Shown here: positions 27,600 through 37,273 of the stretch, in pieces
How positions within the stretch are numbered: position 1 is the first letter of the stretch
Layout: the number at the start of each line of letters is the position of its first letter
DNA from: an uncultured Clostridium sp.
GTDB taxonomy: Bacteria; Bacillota; Clostridia; TANB77; CAG-508
Length of the DNA stretch: 64,000 nucleotides
Assembly (NCBI GenBank): GCA_930986425.1
Contig: CAKNJR010000003.1
Location: forward strand, 1-64,000
Direction: 5' to 3'
Notes under the pieces: generated by a model
What the model was told of the DNA's origin: nothing
The model's input: only the letters and a program-made list of their open reading frames with translations
Database searches by the model: none
Made by a program: the position numbers and the translations under genes

Positions 27600-28503
27600 A
27601 TGGATTTTAGAACAGATTTAGCTGATGAGAGATTAAGTGAATGTTTAAAAACAGAAAAGGTAGAAGGAATATCTTCAGAAGATGTTAACCTAGGAGATAC
27701 TTTAAAAGTAACAAGGGTAAAAGTACTAAATGAAAAAGGTAAACAAAAGATTGGGAAAGATATAGGAACATATATAACATTGGAAATTAAGAATATTGAA
27801 ATCATAGCAGAAGAAGAATTAGAGAAAATAAGTCAAGTTTTAGCGGAACAATTAAAAGATTTAATAAAAGGATATAAATCTATTTTAGTAGTGGGATTAG
27901 GTAATATAGATACAACAGCAGATTCGATTGGACCAAAAGTAATAAAAGACTTAAGCATAACAAGACATTTAAAAAAATATGCTCCTGAATTAATAAATGA
28001 AGGAACAAATGAAATAAGTGCAATTGCGCCAGGAGTGTTAGGAACAACAGGAATAGAAACTCGGCGAAATTATAAAAGGGATAACAGAAAAAATTAAGCC
28101 AGATTGCATTATAGCAATAGATGCACTAATTTCAAGAGATATCTCAAGACTATTTAAAACAATACAAATAAGCGATACTGGAATAACACCAGGGGCAGGA
28201 GTAGGAAATAATAGAAAAGAAATAAGCCAAAAAACAATGGGAGTACCAGTAATAGCAATAGGAGTTCCAACATTAGTAGAAGCGGCAACAATAGTTGCAG
28301 ACAGCATAGAACTTATATCAAAACAATTTGAAGAATTTAAAGAATTAAAAGAAGCAACAAAAGAAGATAAATATAGACTAATGAAAGCAGTATTAGAACC
28401 ATCAAAATACAATTTAGCAGTTACACCAAAAGAAGTAGATAGCTTAGTAGATAATATGAAATTAATAATTGCACATGGAATAAATAATAGTGTTTTACAT
28501 TGA
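27600..28503 (+). CDS. gpr: Germination protease GPR, interrupted at a CGG codon (+1 shift)
   Basis: Aspartic-type spore protease that degrades small acid-soluble proteins at germination. Codons 1-154 give FRTDLADE..., VVGLGNIDTTADSIGPKV and APGVLGTTGIET. Codon 155 is CGG (28062-28064), and frame zero stops 12 codons later at 28097. Skipping the C resumes with GGC and reads GEIIKGITEKIKPDCIIAID, SDTGITPGAGVGNNR and GVPVIAIGVPTLVEAATIV to 28503. The combined 300-aa product matches GPR end to end with exactly one residue at the junction, as in relatives. AAAGAGG lies 6 nt before the ATG. It is decayed, recoded or mis-sequenced. Confidence 0.9.
28062..28064 (+). other. Candidate +1 frameshift site in gpr (ACT CGG C)
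   Basis: Zero-frame ACT-CGG-CGA; +1 frame GGC-GAA-ATT restores the conserved T-G-E-I segment of GPR. Confidence 0.8.
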
Positions 28504-28646
28504 TTTAATAGGAATTTTTAATAAAGGATGTACTTTTTCTAAAGATTTTCAAGTAACAACGGACTTTTTTGAAAATTCCTAAAGAAGTAAAAATATTTCT
28601 TGAGAGCAAGTAAAATCTTCAAAAAAGGCCATCCCATTTAAAAAAA
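28504..28646 (+). other. Intergenic region with inverted repeat remnant
   Basis: TAGGAATTTT (28509-28518) and AAAATTCCTA (28572-28581) are perfect 10-bp inverted arms. A sequence GGCCATCCC further on (about 28627) resembles a decayed GGACCGTCCC unit. No gene is seen. Confidence 0.4.
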
Positions 28647-29378
28647 TCAAATTAAATAATGAATAATTGTTAATATTAATAAATGTGCAGGATAAAAAAT
28701 ATAAAATGAATACTTTAAACTTGGACCTTTTTTTCCGTTATATAAAAGCATAAAAATTACAGGGAAAAATGTACCAAGTATTTGAGCAATTACAATAGAA
28801 GTATAAGTCATTCCAAAATTACTGCTATATTTTATAAGGCATAATGCAAAGAACACTATAAAAAATAAAATATTGTTATTAAAATAAGTTACAGCATTTG
28901 GAGAGGCTTCTCTATTAGGCTCAGATTTTTTATCATTATAAAATAGGTAAATACATAATATTAAACAAACTCCAAACCAGCCATAATCAGTTTGAGCAAA
29001 TTCTGCAAGTATCATCAGTATAACATCTAATACAATTGCAAGCAACTTATATTTTTTAGGCAAAGTATCCAATATGTATACTGCCAATAAACCTATTGCT
29101 AAAGTGAAAAATACATTAAGCAAGTCAAATCGTCCTATATAACAATATGTAAATAAACTAAATGGAATTTGTGAAATTATTCCAAATATGAATAATCTAA
29201 ATAAATATTTTTTTACATCCTTAGTGTGTTTATAACCAACAACTAGTTGAAAACAAAATAGAGGAAAAGCTATTCTTCCAATAATATTTAAAAAACTAAA
29301 ACGACCTAAAATAGCATCTCCACTATGGTCACAAAGCATTGTGATAATAGCTATGATTTTTATAACAAAACTAGACAT
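28647..29378 (-). CDS. TraX-like multispanning membrane protein
   Basis: A 243-aa protein with about eight hydrophobic segments, resembling the TraX family (MLCDHSGDAILG near the start, GRIAFPLFCFQLVVGY, YPAHLLILTII near the end). In F plasmid TraX acetylates pilin; chromosomal relatives in Firmicutes have unknown substrates. The reading frame extends upstream to 29414, but AAAGAGG lies 8 nt before the ATG at 29378, which I take as the start. It is on the minus strand, next to the pseudouridine synthase. Confidence 0.85.
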   Translation of the reverse strand: MSSFVIKIIAIITMLCDHSGDAILGRFSFLNIIGRIAFPLFCFQLVVGYKHTKDVKKYLFRLFIFGIISQIPFSLFTYCYIGRFDLLNVFFTLAIGLLAVYILDTLPKKYKLLAIVLDVILMILAEFAQTDYGWFGVCLILCIYLFYNDKKSEPNREASPNAVTYFNNNILFFIVFFALCLIKYSSNFGMTYTSIVIAQILGTFFPVIFMLLYNGKKGPSLKYSFYIFYPAHLLILTIIHYLI

Positions 29379-29458
29379 TTTAATACCTCTTTCAAAATTT
29401 TTATTAATACACAATATTACTCCATAAACAAAAATAAAATGTTAGCCTATGCATAATA

Positions 29459-30338
29459 TTAGTTAAAATACTTTGTAAAAGGAATATTAGGAAGTTTTAT
29501 TATTTTACCATTCAAATAATCTAATATTCCAGATGGAGTAGTAAATTTAAAAGTTAAACTATAACTACATAATAACTGAGTATTCACATTAAATCTTTTA
29601 TTAATTTCATATGAACCATATTTACCATCACCTAAAATAGGCAATCCAAGATGAGATAAATGAGCTCTAATTTGATGAGTTTTCCCTGTGTGAAGAGTAA
29701 CATCTAGTAGGCAAAGTTTTTTAGAAGGATTGCTTTTAATCAAATTATATGAAGTTTTAATTTTTGAATAGCCTTTTTTAAAACTATCAGAAATATACAC
29801 GATAGATTTTTTACTGTCCTTAAATAAATATCCATTAACACTATCAGAATTCTTTTGCGGAATACCGTAAGAGCAACAAATATAATGTTTTTCAATTTCC
29901 TTATTTTTAAATTTATCAAGTAAAATTTTTAAACTATCATCATTCTTGGCAAATAAAACTAATCCGATTGTATTAAAATCAATTCTATGACATGGTTCAA
30001 TAAAATCATACTTCTCTTTCAATATAGATGTCAAAGAATAATCGCCAGTAACTTCTATGCCACAAGGCTTATTAACTACAACAATATTATCATCTTCATA
30101 TATAATTTCAATTTCGTTTAAATTCACGCCAAAAAGCTCGCTGTCAACAATATAAAGAGTAATGACATCACCGATTACGGACTTTAACATTTTCATTTAC
30201 TCTTTTTCCATTAACTTTTATATCTTTTTTTCTTAAAGCCTTATGTATAGAGCTGATTTTTAAAGATGGGTAAATATTACTCAATACAGAAATCAGTGGC
30301 TTATTATCGTATTTTTCTTCAATTTGAATACTTCTCAT
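29459..30338 (-). CDS. RluD-family pseudouridine synthase, interrupted at a CGG codon (+1 shift)
   Basis: Converts uridine to pseudouridine in rRNA or tRNA. Codons 1-55 from the ATG at 30338 form an S4 RNA-binding domain (SSIHKALRKKDIKVNGKRVNEN). Codon 56 is CGG (30173-30171), with TGA next. Skipping the C resumes with GGT and reads GDVITLYIVD, DDNIVVVNKPCGIEV, the catalytic-Asp motif HRIDFNTIGLVLFAK and HTGKTHQIRAHLSHLGLPILGD to 29459. The joined 292-aa protein has the normal domain order, and the Gly at the junction is the conserved one of the S4 'GD' turn. A shorter frame from 30196 would lack the S4 domain. Confidence 0.88.
30171..30173 (-). other. Candidate +1 frameshift site in the pseudouridine synthase (AAT CGG T)
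   Basis: Zero-frame AAT-CGG-TGA; +1 frame GGT-GAT-GTC restores the S4-domain GDVI segment. Confidence 0.8.
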
Positions 30339-30464
30339 AAAATTTCCAATCTATATAAATTTTTTCTATATTATATAATAGAAAAGTAGAGGATTTCAAC
30401 ACTTAGGATTATAAAATGTTAAGAAATATAAATAAGTAGGAGTTTTAAAACCATAGCAGGTAAA

Positions 30465-30493
30465 TTGACATAATATTGACAATTTGATATAAT
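30465..30493 (+). promoter_or_regulatory. Promoter of the GC-rich gene
   Basis: Consensus TTGACA (30465-30470), 17 nt, TATAAT (30488-30493), 29 nt before the ATG, with GGAGGTG as ribosome-binding site. Confidence 0.75.
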
Positions 30494-30521
30494 ATACTTA
30501 CGTCTTTTTGGAGGTGAAAGC

Positions 30522-30911
30522 ATGAAAGACAACAAACTCCTTAAGGAGACAGTAGTAAAAACGACCCTAAAGTTCGGTATTCATGTCGAATACATCCAGC
30601 AAAGGGAGGATTGGAAAGAAGCAAAGGAACTATTCATCGATATGGTGCAAGAGCCTATGGTGTGCCTAAAAGACTTTGGATTCACTGACGGTGAGATTCA
30701 GAAGTTCCTGAGAGCAACAGAGAAAGGGCTTCCGACCTGTCTGGCATTGGTTGTCATGAAAAAAGCAATTGACGGATGCCACAACATGGGAGAGCTCAAA
30801 GAGAGTTTCCTAAGGCTGTGGTTCGACCAAGATGTACTGAACGAGTTGGTCGGAATGGCTTCCGCTATTTTGGACGACTACTTCATCATGAAGGGAGGAA
30901 CGGTGTTCTAA
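30522..30911 (+). CDS. GC-rich orphan gene, probably acquired
   Basis: A 129-aa soluble, mostly helical protein that I do not recognise (DWKEAKELFIDMVQEPMVCLKDFG, GLPTCLALVVMKKAIDGC, ESFLRLWFDQDVLNELVG). Its base composition is clearly richer in G+C than all neighbours, with codons such as CTG, CTC, GAC and AAG that are rare elsewhere in the window. It has its own consensus promoter, strong GGAGGTG site and GC-rich terminator, making a self-contained cassette. This suggests recent horizontal transfer, perhaps from a phage or plasmid. No signal peptide or membrane segment. Confidence 0.8.
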   Translation: MKDNKLLKETVVKTTLKFGIHVEYIQQREDWKEAKELFIDMVQEPMVCLKDFGFTDGEIQKFLRATEKGLPTCLALVVMKKAIDGCHNMGELKESFLRLWFDQDVLNELVGMASAILDDYFIMKGGTVF

Positions 30912-30923
30912 TGCAAACCGGGT

Positions 30924-30950
30924 CGCGTGGTATACCACGCGGCTTTTTTA
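30924..30950 (+). terminator. Terminator of the GC-rich gene
   Basis: Perfect 18-bp palindrome CGCGTGGTATACCACGCG (30924-30941) followed by CTTTTTTA. Its GC content is foreign to the window, like the gene. Confidence 0.9.
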
Positions 30951-31163
30951 TATAGGAAAAATCAAGTTTTCATATTAAATAAAAAATATAGCACACTACC
31001 TAAAAAATAAATCAGAGCATAAAAAAGTAGAAAAAACAGTAGTAAATAAATGGAAAAAAATGTATAATTTAAATATCCCTGCTTTGTACCGCACTCTTAA
31101 ATAGGTGCATACATAGTTAATTTTTCCATGTAAAATAGCATCATAAGAGAGGAGGATTTTTAT

Positions 31164-31361
31164 ATGAACAAATTAAAAATACCAGAAAATCACAGCGGTA
31201 TAAGTAAAACATTACGTCTACCAGACAATGTAATTGACGACGTACAAAAATTAGCAGACAACAAAAACTTATCTTTTAACAAAACAGTAATAGCTCTACT
31301 AAAATACTCTCTTGAAAATCTTGATGATAGTGACAAAGAATTATTAAAGAAAAAAGGATAA
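31164..31361 (+). CDS. Small ribbon-helix-helix-like protein
   Basis: A 65-aa protein with the pattern of an Arc/MetJ-type DNA-binding protein: a short strand (SKTLRLPDNVIDDVQKLADNK) followed by a helix (SFNKTVIALLKYSLENL). Such proteins bind operators as dimers, often as antitoxins, but no toxin partner lies next to it. Start ATG follows AGAGGAGG. It ends at its own terminator, so it is a single-gene unit. Target unknown. Confidence 0.7.
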   Translation: MNKLKIPENHSGISKTLRLPDNVIDDVQKLADNKNLSFNKTVIALLKYSLENLDDSDKELLKKKG

Positions 31362-31362
31362 G

Positions 31363-31396
31363 AAAATAGCTACTTCAAAACGAAGTAGCTATTTTA
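31363..31396 (+). terminator. Terminator after the small RHH gene
   Basis: Perfect 14-bp arms AAAATAGCTACTTC / GAAGTAGCTATTTT around a five-base loop, ending in T. Confidence 0.8.
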
Positions 31397-31468
31397 CGTA
31401 AATTATTAAAAATTAGCGATGTTAAAAATCAGCAAAATGTACTAGCATAAAAAATAATTTATAAAAAA

Positions 31469-31771
31469 TTATCTAAGTAAAAAATACAAAGCAATAATAA
31501 TTTCAATAATTAAAATTATAGGAAATCCAAATTTAAAATACCATTTCTTTGTTTTATGCCTGAAAACATACATGCCGACAATACCACCAATTCCACCGCC
31601 AAGTAGTACAAGTAGAAATAAAAATTTTTCACTAACTCTCCAATCACCAAGCTTGGCTTCATGCTTGTCCCACCACATTATTAAAAAAGTTAATAGATTA
31701 ATTACTATTAAATAAATAATAATTTTTGTAGGCGTAAAAATAGCTTGAAATAATAAATTATAATCTCCCAT
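31469..31771 (-). CDS. DUF1294 membrane protein
   Basis: A 100-aa protein with three hydrophobic segments (IYLIVINLLTFLIMWWDK, FLFLLVLLGGGIGGIVGMYV, FGFPIILIIEIIIALYFLL) and the family signature WDKHEAK...WRVSE plus FRHKTKKWYF. DUF1294 proteins are widespread small membrane proteins without assigned function. It lies 20 nt downstream of yhbY on the same strand and is probably co-transcribed. Confidence 0.88.
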   Translation of the reverse strand: MGDYNLLFQAIFTPTKIIIYLIVINLLTFLIMWWDKHEAKLGDWRVSEKFLFLLVLLGGGIGGIVGMYVFRHKTKKWYFKFGFPIILIIEIIIALYFLLR

Positions 31772-31791
31772 AGGTAATCCTTTCTAAAAAA

Positions 31792-32082
31792 TTATGCATC
31801 AATTCCAATTTTAGAATCTTTAACTCTTTTTCTGTATAGAGTAATTTTTCTACCTAAAACCTGTACAACAGTACAATTAACTTTTTCAGCTATTTGAACT
31901 GCAATTTCATCAGCTTCAAGAGGAGATGTTTCTAAAACATTTATTTTTATTAGTTCACGAGCTTCTAGAGCATCATCAACTTGTTTTATTAAATTATCAT
32001 TAACTCCAATTTTTCCTACTTGAATAATAGGGGTAATAGTATTGGCTAAACTTCTTAAATAAGCTCTATCTTTACTATTCAT
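31792..32082 (-). CDS. yhbY: YhbY-family ribosome-assembly RNA-binding protein
   Basis: CRM-domain protein of 96 aa associated with the large ribosomal subunit precursor. It has the family pattern LRSLANTITPIIQVGKIGVND near the N-terminus and VVQVLGRKITLYRKR near the C-terminus. Transcribed leftwards with the DUF1294 gene; divergent from tRNA-Gly. Confidence 0.93.
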   Translation of the reverse strand: MNSKDRAYLRSLANTITPIIQVGKIGVNDNLIKQVDDALEARELIKINVLETSPLEADEIAVQIAEKVNCTVVQVLGRKITLYRKRVKDSKIGIDA

Positions 32083-32190
32083 AAAATCTTATTATATGAT
32101 TATTATTTTTATTTATATAATCATAAACTCCTTTCTAAAACATTATAACATATAATTTTAAAATTATAAATAAAAATTTTAAAATTAGTA

Positions 32191-32219
32191 TTGACATTCT
32201 TAAAATAATATTGTACAAT
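32191..32219 (+). promoter_or_regulatory. tRNA-Gly promoter
   Basis: TTGACA (32191-32196), 17 nt, TACAAT (32214-32219), 19 nt before the tRNA. Confidence 0.75.
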
Positions 32220-32238
32220 AATTCTTGTCAGCAGAAAT

Positions 32239-32312
<74 letters not shown>

Positions 32313-32317
32313 AACTT

Positions 32318-32350
32318 AAACCTTACGAGTTATATTCGTAAGGTTTTTAT
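32318..32350 (+). terminator. Terminator after tRNA-Gly
   Basis: AAACCTTACGA / TCGTAAGGTTT stem with a seven-base loop, then TTTATTAT. Confidence 0.85.
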
Positions 32351-32425
32351 TATGTTTTTAGCAAATAGACAATAAAAACACATCTGTGACTTGCAGACTT
32401 TTACATATTATTTTGCATTTAATGC

Positions 32426-32454
32426 TTGACATTTGGCTGAAAAACGTATATAAT
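32426..32454 (+). promoter_or_regulatory. rimP-nusA-infB operon promoter
   Basis: TTGACA (32426-32431), 17 nt, TATAAT (32449-32454). Confidence 0.8.
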
Positions 32455-32469
32455 TAATATATCATAAAC

Positions 32470-32520
32470 GGGAGCAGAAAGAGTGGAGCAAATCCACTCT
32501 TTCATTACGTAATTGGCGTA
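32470..32520 (+). promoter_or_regulatory. rimP leader hairpin
   Basis: Perfect 11-bp stem GAAAGAGTGGA / TCCACTCTTTC (32477-32487 with 32493-32503), loop GCAAA, followed by ATTACGTAATTG. There is no U tract, so it is not a simple terminator. Its position in the leader of the nusA operon suggests autoregulation or RNA stability, which is inference. Confidence 0.6.
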
Positions 32521-32547
32521 AAATATTTAAGGAGGAAAATATTAGTT

Positions 32548-33000
32548 ATGACAAGCCTAGAAAAAAAGATAGAAGAGCTAGTCAAACCAATCATAGAAAA
32601 TTTAGGATATAAAGTCTATGATGTAATTTACCAAAAAGAAGGAAAAGAAAATTACTTAAGAATATTTATCGATAGCCCTAAAGGAATTGATTTAAACGAT
32701 TGCGAGAAAGTAAATGATAGTGTAAATGATATACTTGATGAAAAAGACTATATAAAAGCACAATATTATCTTGAAATATCTTCACCTGGAATTGAGCGTA
32801 ATCTTAGACGTGATGGACAATTTCTAGAAAATATAAACAAGAAAATAGAAGTGCATTTATACAATAGCATAAACAATACTAAAGTAATTACAGGAATACT
32901 TAAAGAATACAATGAAGACAATATAGTTATAGATGATATGAAAATAGAAAAATCAAATATTGCAAGTGTAAAAACAATATATAATTGGGAGGAATGTTAA
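32548..33000 (+). CDS. rimP: Ribosome maturation factor RimP
   Basis: Needed for maturation of the 30S subunit. The 150-aa protein has the family pattern ENLGYKVYDVIYQKEG, LRIFIDSPKGIDLNDCEKV and YYLEISSPGIERNLR, followed by the C-terminal SH3-like domain. First gene of the conserved rimP-nusA-infB-rbfA order. Start ATG after AAGGAGGAAAATATTAGTT. Confidence 0.95.
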   Translation: MTSLEKKIEELVKPIIENLGYKVYDVIYQKEGKENYLRIFIDSPKGIDLNDCEKVNDSVNDILDEKDYIKAQYYLEISSPGIERNLRRDGQFLENINKKIEVHLYNSINNTKVITGILKEYNEDNIVIDDMKIEKSNIASVKTIYNWEEC

Positions 33001-33003
33001 AAA

Positions 33004-34182
33004 ATGAAGAAAAAGGAAACAAAAATAGTAAACAAAGGAATTGATACAACTGAGCTTATACAAGCAATGGATGAGCTAGAAAAAGAAAATGGTATTAAAA
33101 AAGATTTTCTAATGGAATCAATTGAATCAGCATTAGTTATAGCATATAAGAAAAATTTTGACTGCAATGATGAAAATGTAAAAGTAGTATTAGACAAAAA
33201 TGATGGTCAAATGCATGTATATCAGGAAAAAGATGTTGTAGAAGAAGTAGCAGACGACAAAAAAGAAATAAGCTTAGCAAATGCACAAAAAATAAACTCA
33301 AATTATAATGTTGGAGATAAAGTAAACTTCGAATTAATGCCAAAAGAATTTGGTAGAATCGCAGCACAAACAGCAAGACAAGTAATAACACAAAAATTAA
33401 GAGAAGCATCAAGAGATGTTATATTTACAGAATTTGCTGACAAAAAAGGAGAAATAATAACTGGTCTAGTACAAAAAGCAGATGGTGGAGCAGTTATAAT
33501 GGACTTAGGAAGAATCGAAGGAATAATGCCTAAAAAAGAGCAAATACCAACAGAAAAATATCATGTTAATGATAAAATAAGAGCTTGCATAATAAGTGTA
33601 GAAAAAGGTGTTAAGGGCTCAACACAAATAATACTTTCAAGAGCAAGTACAGAATTTGTAAGAAAATTATTTGAAATAGAGATTCCTGAAATCTACGAAG
33701 GTGTAATTGAAATAAAAAGTATTTCAAGAGATGCAGGTTCTCGTAGTAAAGTAGCTGTATATTCACCAAATCCTAATATTGACCCAGTTGGTTCTTGTGT
33801 TGGACAAAAAGGTATACGTATACAAAATATCATAAATGAATTAAATGGTGAAAAAATAGATGTTATAGAATGGAACGAAGACCCATCAATTTATATATCA
33901 GCGGCACTTCTTCCAGCAAAAGTATTGGCAGTAGATATAAAAGAAGAAGAAAAATTTGCACAAGTAATAGTTCCAGATGACCAATTATCATTAGCAATTG
34001 GTAAAGGCGGACAAAATGCAAAACTTGCTGCAAAATTAACTAATTGGAAAATAGACATAAAGAGTGAATCACAATTTAGAAAGATACTTGAAGAAAAAAT
34101 GGAAGAAGAGAATGAAAACAATATAAGCGAAAATGTTGAAGAAGAGGTCACTTCAGAAGAAGAAGTTAGTTCAGAAGAATAA
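33004..34182 (+). CDS. nusA: Transcription factor NusA
   Basis: RNA polymerase-binding factor for pausing, termination and antitermination. N-terminal domain (about 1-140), S1 domain (GEIITGLVQKADGGAVIMDLGRIEG) and two KH domains (DPVGSCVGQKGIRIQNI, LSLAIGKGGQNAKLAAKLTNWKID). The 392-aa protein ends in an acidic Glu/Ser tail and lacks the C-terminal repeats of proteobacterial NusA, as usual in Firmicutes. ATG lies 3 nt after the rimP stop, with GGAGGA inside rimP. Confidence 0.96.
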   Translation: MKKKETKIVNKGIDTTELIQAMDELEKENGIKKDFLMESIESALVIAYKKNFDCNDENVKVVLDKNDGQMHVYQEKDVVEEVADDKKEISLANAQKINSNYNVGDKVNFELMPKEFGRIAAQTARQVITQKLREASRDVIFTEFADKKGEIITGLVQKADGGAVIMDLGRIEGIMPKKEQIPTEKYHVNDKIRACIISVEKGVKGSTQIILSRASTEFVRKLFEIEIPEIYEGVIEIKSISRDAGSRSKVAVYSPNPNIDPVGSCVGQKGIRIQNIINELNGEKIDVIEWNEDPSIYISAALLPAKVLAVDIKEEEKFAQVIVPDDQLSLAIGKGGQNAKLAAKLTNWKIDIKSESQFRKILEEKMEEENENNISENVEEEVTSEEEVSSEE

Positions 34183-34327
34183 AATCGCTTAAAAAGTCTA
34201 ATTAGAGCTTAAAGGAATAATTTTATAAAAAAGTCATAAAATGTTAATTAAGAGAATATAAGAGGTGTAATGTTGAAAAGAATTATCGTAAACAAATTTA
34301 ATAAAAATATTGCAGGGGGTGATTTGA

Positions 34328-37204
34328 TTGGGTAAAATAAAAATACATGAATTAGCAAAAGAATTAAAATTAGAAAATAAAGAAGTAATCGAAATAGCAA
34401 ATAAGTTAGGACTAAAAGTTACAAGTCACTTAAATGCAATTGAAGAAAAAGACGCAAATAGAATCAGAGAAAATGTAAAAGGTGAAGAAAAGAAAAACGA
34501 AGTTAAAACAACTGGTCAAGTGATTATTAGAAGAGAAGTTATTGTAAGTGATGAAGAGGCTGAAAAAGAAAAGAAAAAAATTGAAGAAGCAAAAAAGAAA
34601 ACAGCAGATTTAGGATTTAATCAAAAAAGAAATAAAGACTATAATATAGTGTATAGAGAAAAGCCTACTAAGCCAATGACTGTTAGCGAACTTTTTGGAA
34701 TAAAGCCTAAAAAAGAAGAAAAAAAGGTTGAACCTAAAAAGAAAGAAGAGCCTATTCAAGAAAAGGCTCCAGAGAAAAAAGTTGAACCAGCAAAGTCAGA
34801 AGTTAAAGAAGTTGTTAAAGAAGAAAAGAAAGTAGAAGTAAAACCACAAGTAGAAAAGCCAAAAGAAACTACAGGGCAAGTAACAACACAAAAAAATCAA
34901 TTTAATAGAAATAATAACAATAAAAACTATAACAACAATTATAATAACCACAACAACAATAACTATGGAAATAGAAATAACAACTCTCATCAAAATAATT
35001 ATAATAATCACGGATTTAACAAAAATAATAATAAAAATGGAAATAATAACTTCGGAAACAACAATTTCAGAAATAATAATAACAACTCAGGAAATAATTT
35101 CAAAAGACCTATGAACAACAAAAATATTGACAGAAATATTAAAGATATAATGTCAAGTGAAATTGTAGAAAAGAGCAATCAAAGAGATTACAGTACAAGA
35201 ATAATAGATAAACAAAAAGCCAACAGATATAACAATCAAGATGATAAAAAGAAAAGAAATAGAAGAACAGGCGGAGAAGATAATTTCAATGAGGATAAGT
35301 TAAGAAACTTAAAACAAGTTGATAAATTATCTAATATGTTTGAAGACCAAGAAGGTGGAATGCTTGATTACTATGATTTATCAACAGTAAGAGGTAAAAG
35401 AAATAAAAGAAAGCCTAAAAAAGATGAAGAAAGAAATAAGCAAAAAATCTTTGACTTAAAAGAAATAACTATACCAGAAAATATAACAGTTAAAGATTTA
35501 GCAGCAGATTTAAAGAAAACAAGTACAGAAGTTATTAAAAAACTATTTGATTTAGGAATAATGGCAACAATAAATCAAACACTTGACTTCGATACAGCAT
35601 ATTTAGTAGCAGATAGTTTTGGAGTAACAGCAAATAAAAAAGAAGAAGTTAAAGACGAAGACATTTTATTTGATGATTCTGAAGACAAAGAAGAAGACTT
35701 AAAACCACGTCCACCAGTAGTTGTTGTTATGGGACACGTTGACCACGGTAAAACATCTTTACTAGATGCAATTAGAAAAACTCATGTAATAGAAGGTGAA
35801 GCCGGTGGAATCACACAACACATTGGTGCATACAAAGTAAATATAAATGATAGAGAAATTACATTCTTAGATACACCGGGACATGAAGCTTTTACAAGTA
35901 TGCGTGCTAGAGGTGCTCAAATCACAGATATAGCAATATTAGTTGTAGCAGCAGATGATGGTGTTATGCCTCAAACAGTAGAAGCTATAAACCATGCAAA
36001 AGCAGCAAATATTCCAATAATAGTTGCTATTAACAAAATAGATTTACCAGGAGCAAACCCAGACAGAGTAAAACAAGAACTTATGAAATATGACTTAGTT
36101 CCAGAAGAATGGGGCGGAGACACAATATATGTTCCAATATCAGCTTTAAAACATATTAACATAGACAATTTACTAGAAATGGTATTGTTAGAAGCAGATA
36201 TGTTAAACTTAAGAGCAAATCCTAATAAACAAGCTAAAGGTGCAGTTATAGAAGCAAGACTAGATAAAGCTCAAGGACCAGTTGCATCAATGCTTGTACA
36301 AAGAGGAACATTAAATGTTGGAGATAGAATAATAGTTGGAAATGCAATTGGTAGAATAAGAACAATGAAAAACGACAAAGGCAAGAAAGTAAAAGAAGCC
36401 GGACCATCAACACCAGTTGAAGTAACAGGTCTAACAGAAGTACCAGAAGCAGGAGATATATTCTATGAAGTTAAAGATGAAAAAACTGCTAAACACTTAA
36501 TAGAACAAAGAAAACTAGCTTCAAGAGAAAAATCAATTGCAAATAATGATGTAGTAACATTAGATAACTTATTTGAAAAAATGGAAAGTGAAGATTTGAA
36601 ACAACTTAACATAATTGTAAAAACAGATGTACAAGGTACTGCAGAAGCAATGAAATCATCACTTGAAAAACTTTCAAATGATGAAGTTAAGGTTAAAGTT
36701 ATTCATTCAAATGCTGGTGGTGTTACTGAATCTGATGTACAACTTGCAAAAGCTGCAAATGCAATTATTATAGCATTTAATGTAAGACCAGTAGGAGCAG
36801 CTAAACAATTGGCAGAAAAAGATGGAGTAGAAATAAAACAATATTCTGTAATTTACCAAGCAATAGAAGATGTACAAGATGCAATGAAAGGAATGCTTGC
36901 ACCTGTATATGTTGAAAAGAATATTGGTAATGCAGAAGTAAGACAAACATTTAGAATTTCTAATGTAGGAACAATTGCTGGATGCTTTGTATTAGACGGA
37001 AAACTAGAAAGAAATGCAGGCGTAAGAGTAATAAGAGAAGGCGTTGTTATACATGATGGCAAATTAGTATCTTTAAAGAGATTTAAAGATGATGCAAAAG
37101 AAGTTTCAAAAGGCTTTGAATGTGGTATTCAAATTCAAGATTACAATGATGTAAAAGAAGGAGATATCATAGAAGCTTATGTACAAGAAGAGGTAAAAAG
37201 ATAA
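34328..37204 (+). CDS. infB: Translation initiation factor IF-2
   Basis: GTPase that brings initiator tRNA to the ribosome. The 958-aa protein has an N-terminal IF2-N domain ([21 protein letters not shown]), a long Lys/Glu/Val region, then an extreme Asn-rich tract at about 196-262. A second IF2-N, the G domain ([27 protein letters not shown]) and domains II-IV follow. Start is TTG at 34328 after AGGGGGTGATT; the frame has no better ATG. The usual rnpM/ylxR and L7Ae-like genes between nusA and infB are missing. The Asn tract is probably a disordered linker. Confidence 0.96.
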   Translation: MGKIKIHELAKELKLENKEVIEIANKLGLKVTSHLNAIEEKDANRIRENVKGEEKKNEVKTTGQVIIRREVIVSDEEAEKEKKKIEEAKKKTADLGFNQKRNKDYNIVYREKPTKPMTVSELFGIKPKKEEKKVEPKKKEEPIQEKAPEKKVEPAKSEVKEVVKEEKKVEVKPQVEKPKETTGQVTTQKNQFNRNNNNKNYNNNYNNHNNNNYGNRNNNSHQNNYNNHGFNKNNNKNGNNNFGNNNFRNNNNNSGNNFKRPMNNKNIDRNIKDIMSSEIVEKSNQRDYSTRIIDKQKANRYNNQDDKKKRNRRTGGEDNFNEDKLRNLKQVDKLSNMFEDQEGGMLDYYDLSTVRGKRNKRKPKKDEERNKQKIFDLKEITIPENITVKDLAADLKKTSTEVIKKLFDLGIMATINQTLDFDTAYLVADSFGVTANKKEEVKDEDILFDDSEDKEEDLKPRPPVVVVMGHVDHGKTSLLDAIRKTHVIEGEAGGITQHIGAYKVNINDREITFLDTPGHEAFTSMRARGAQITDIAILVVAADDGVMPQTVEAINHAKAANIPIIVAINKIDLPGANPDRVKQELMKYDLVPEEWGGDTIYVPISALKHINIDNLLEMVLLEADMLNLRANPNKQAKGAVIEARLDKAQGPVASMLVQRGTLNVGDRIIVGNAIGRIRTMKNDKGKKVKEAGPSTPVEVTGLTEVPEAGDIFYEVKDEKTAKHLIEQRKLASREKSIANNDVVTLDNLFEKMESEDLKQLNIIVKTDVQGTAEAMKSSLEKLSNDEVKVKVIHSNAGGVTESDVQLAKAANAIIIAFNVRPVGAAKQLAEKDGVEIKQYSVIYQAIEDVQDAMKGMLAPVYVEKNIGNAEVRQTFRISNVGTIAGCFVLDGKLERNAGVRVIREGVVIHDGKLVSLKRFKDDAKEVSKGFECGIQIQDYNDVKEGDIIEAYVQEEVKR

Positions 37205-37273
37205 TAATTGCCTCAAAAAAACAATAAATTGCCTTTTTAAATATAAAGGCAAAATAAAAAGAGGTTAGATACA

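Noticed and set aside
28062..28064. Simple sequencing or assembly error as the explanation of the split genes
   Set aside because: Not fully excluded, but four independent breaks with the same zero-frame codon (CGG), phase and following Gly codon are unlikely as random errors, and TGG occurs hundreds of times unbroken. Raw reads are the decisive test.
28489..28581. Small ORF downstream of gpr
   Set aside because: Only 30 codons, GTG start inside gpr without a ribosome-binding site; better explained as an inverted-repeat remnant.
34271..34336. 21-codon leader peptide before infB
   Set aside because: The frame overlaps the infB start, and its sequence has no leader-peptide character such as runs of a regulated amino acid.
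34916..35120. Asn-rich tract in infB as an inserted repeat element
   Set aside because: It stays in frame, uses host-like codons and lies in the naturally variable linker of IF-2.
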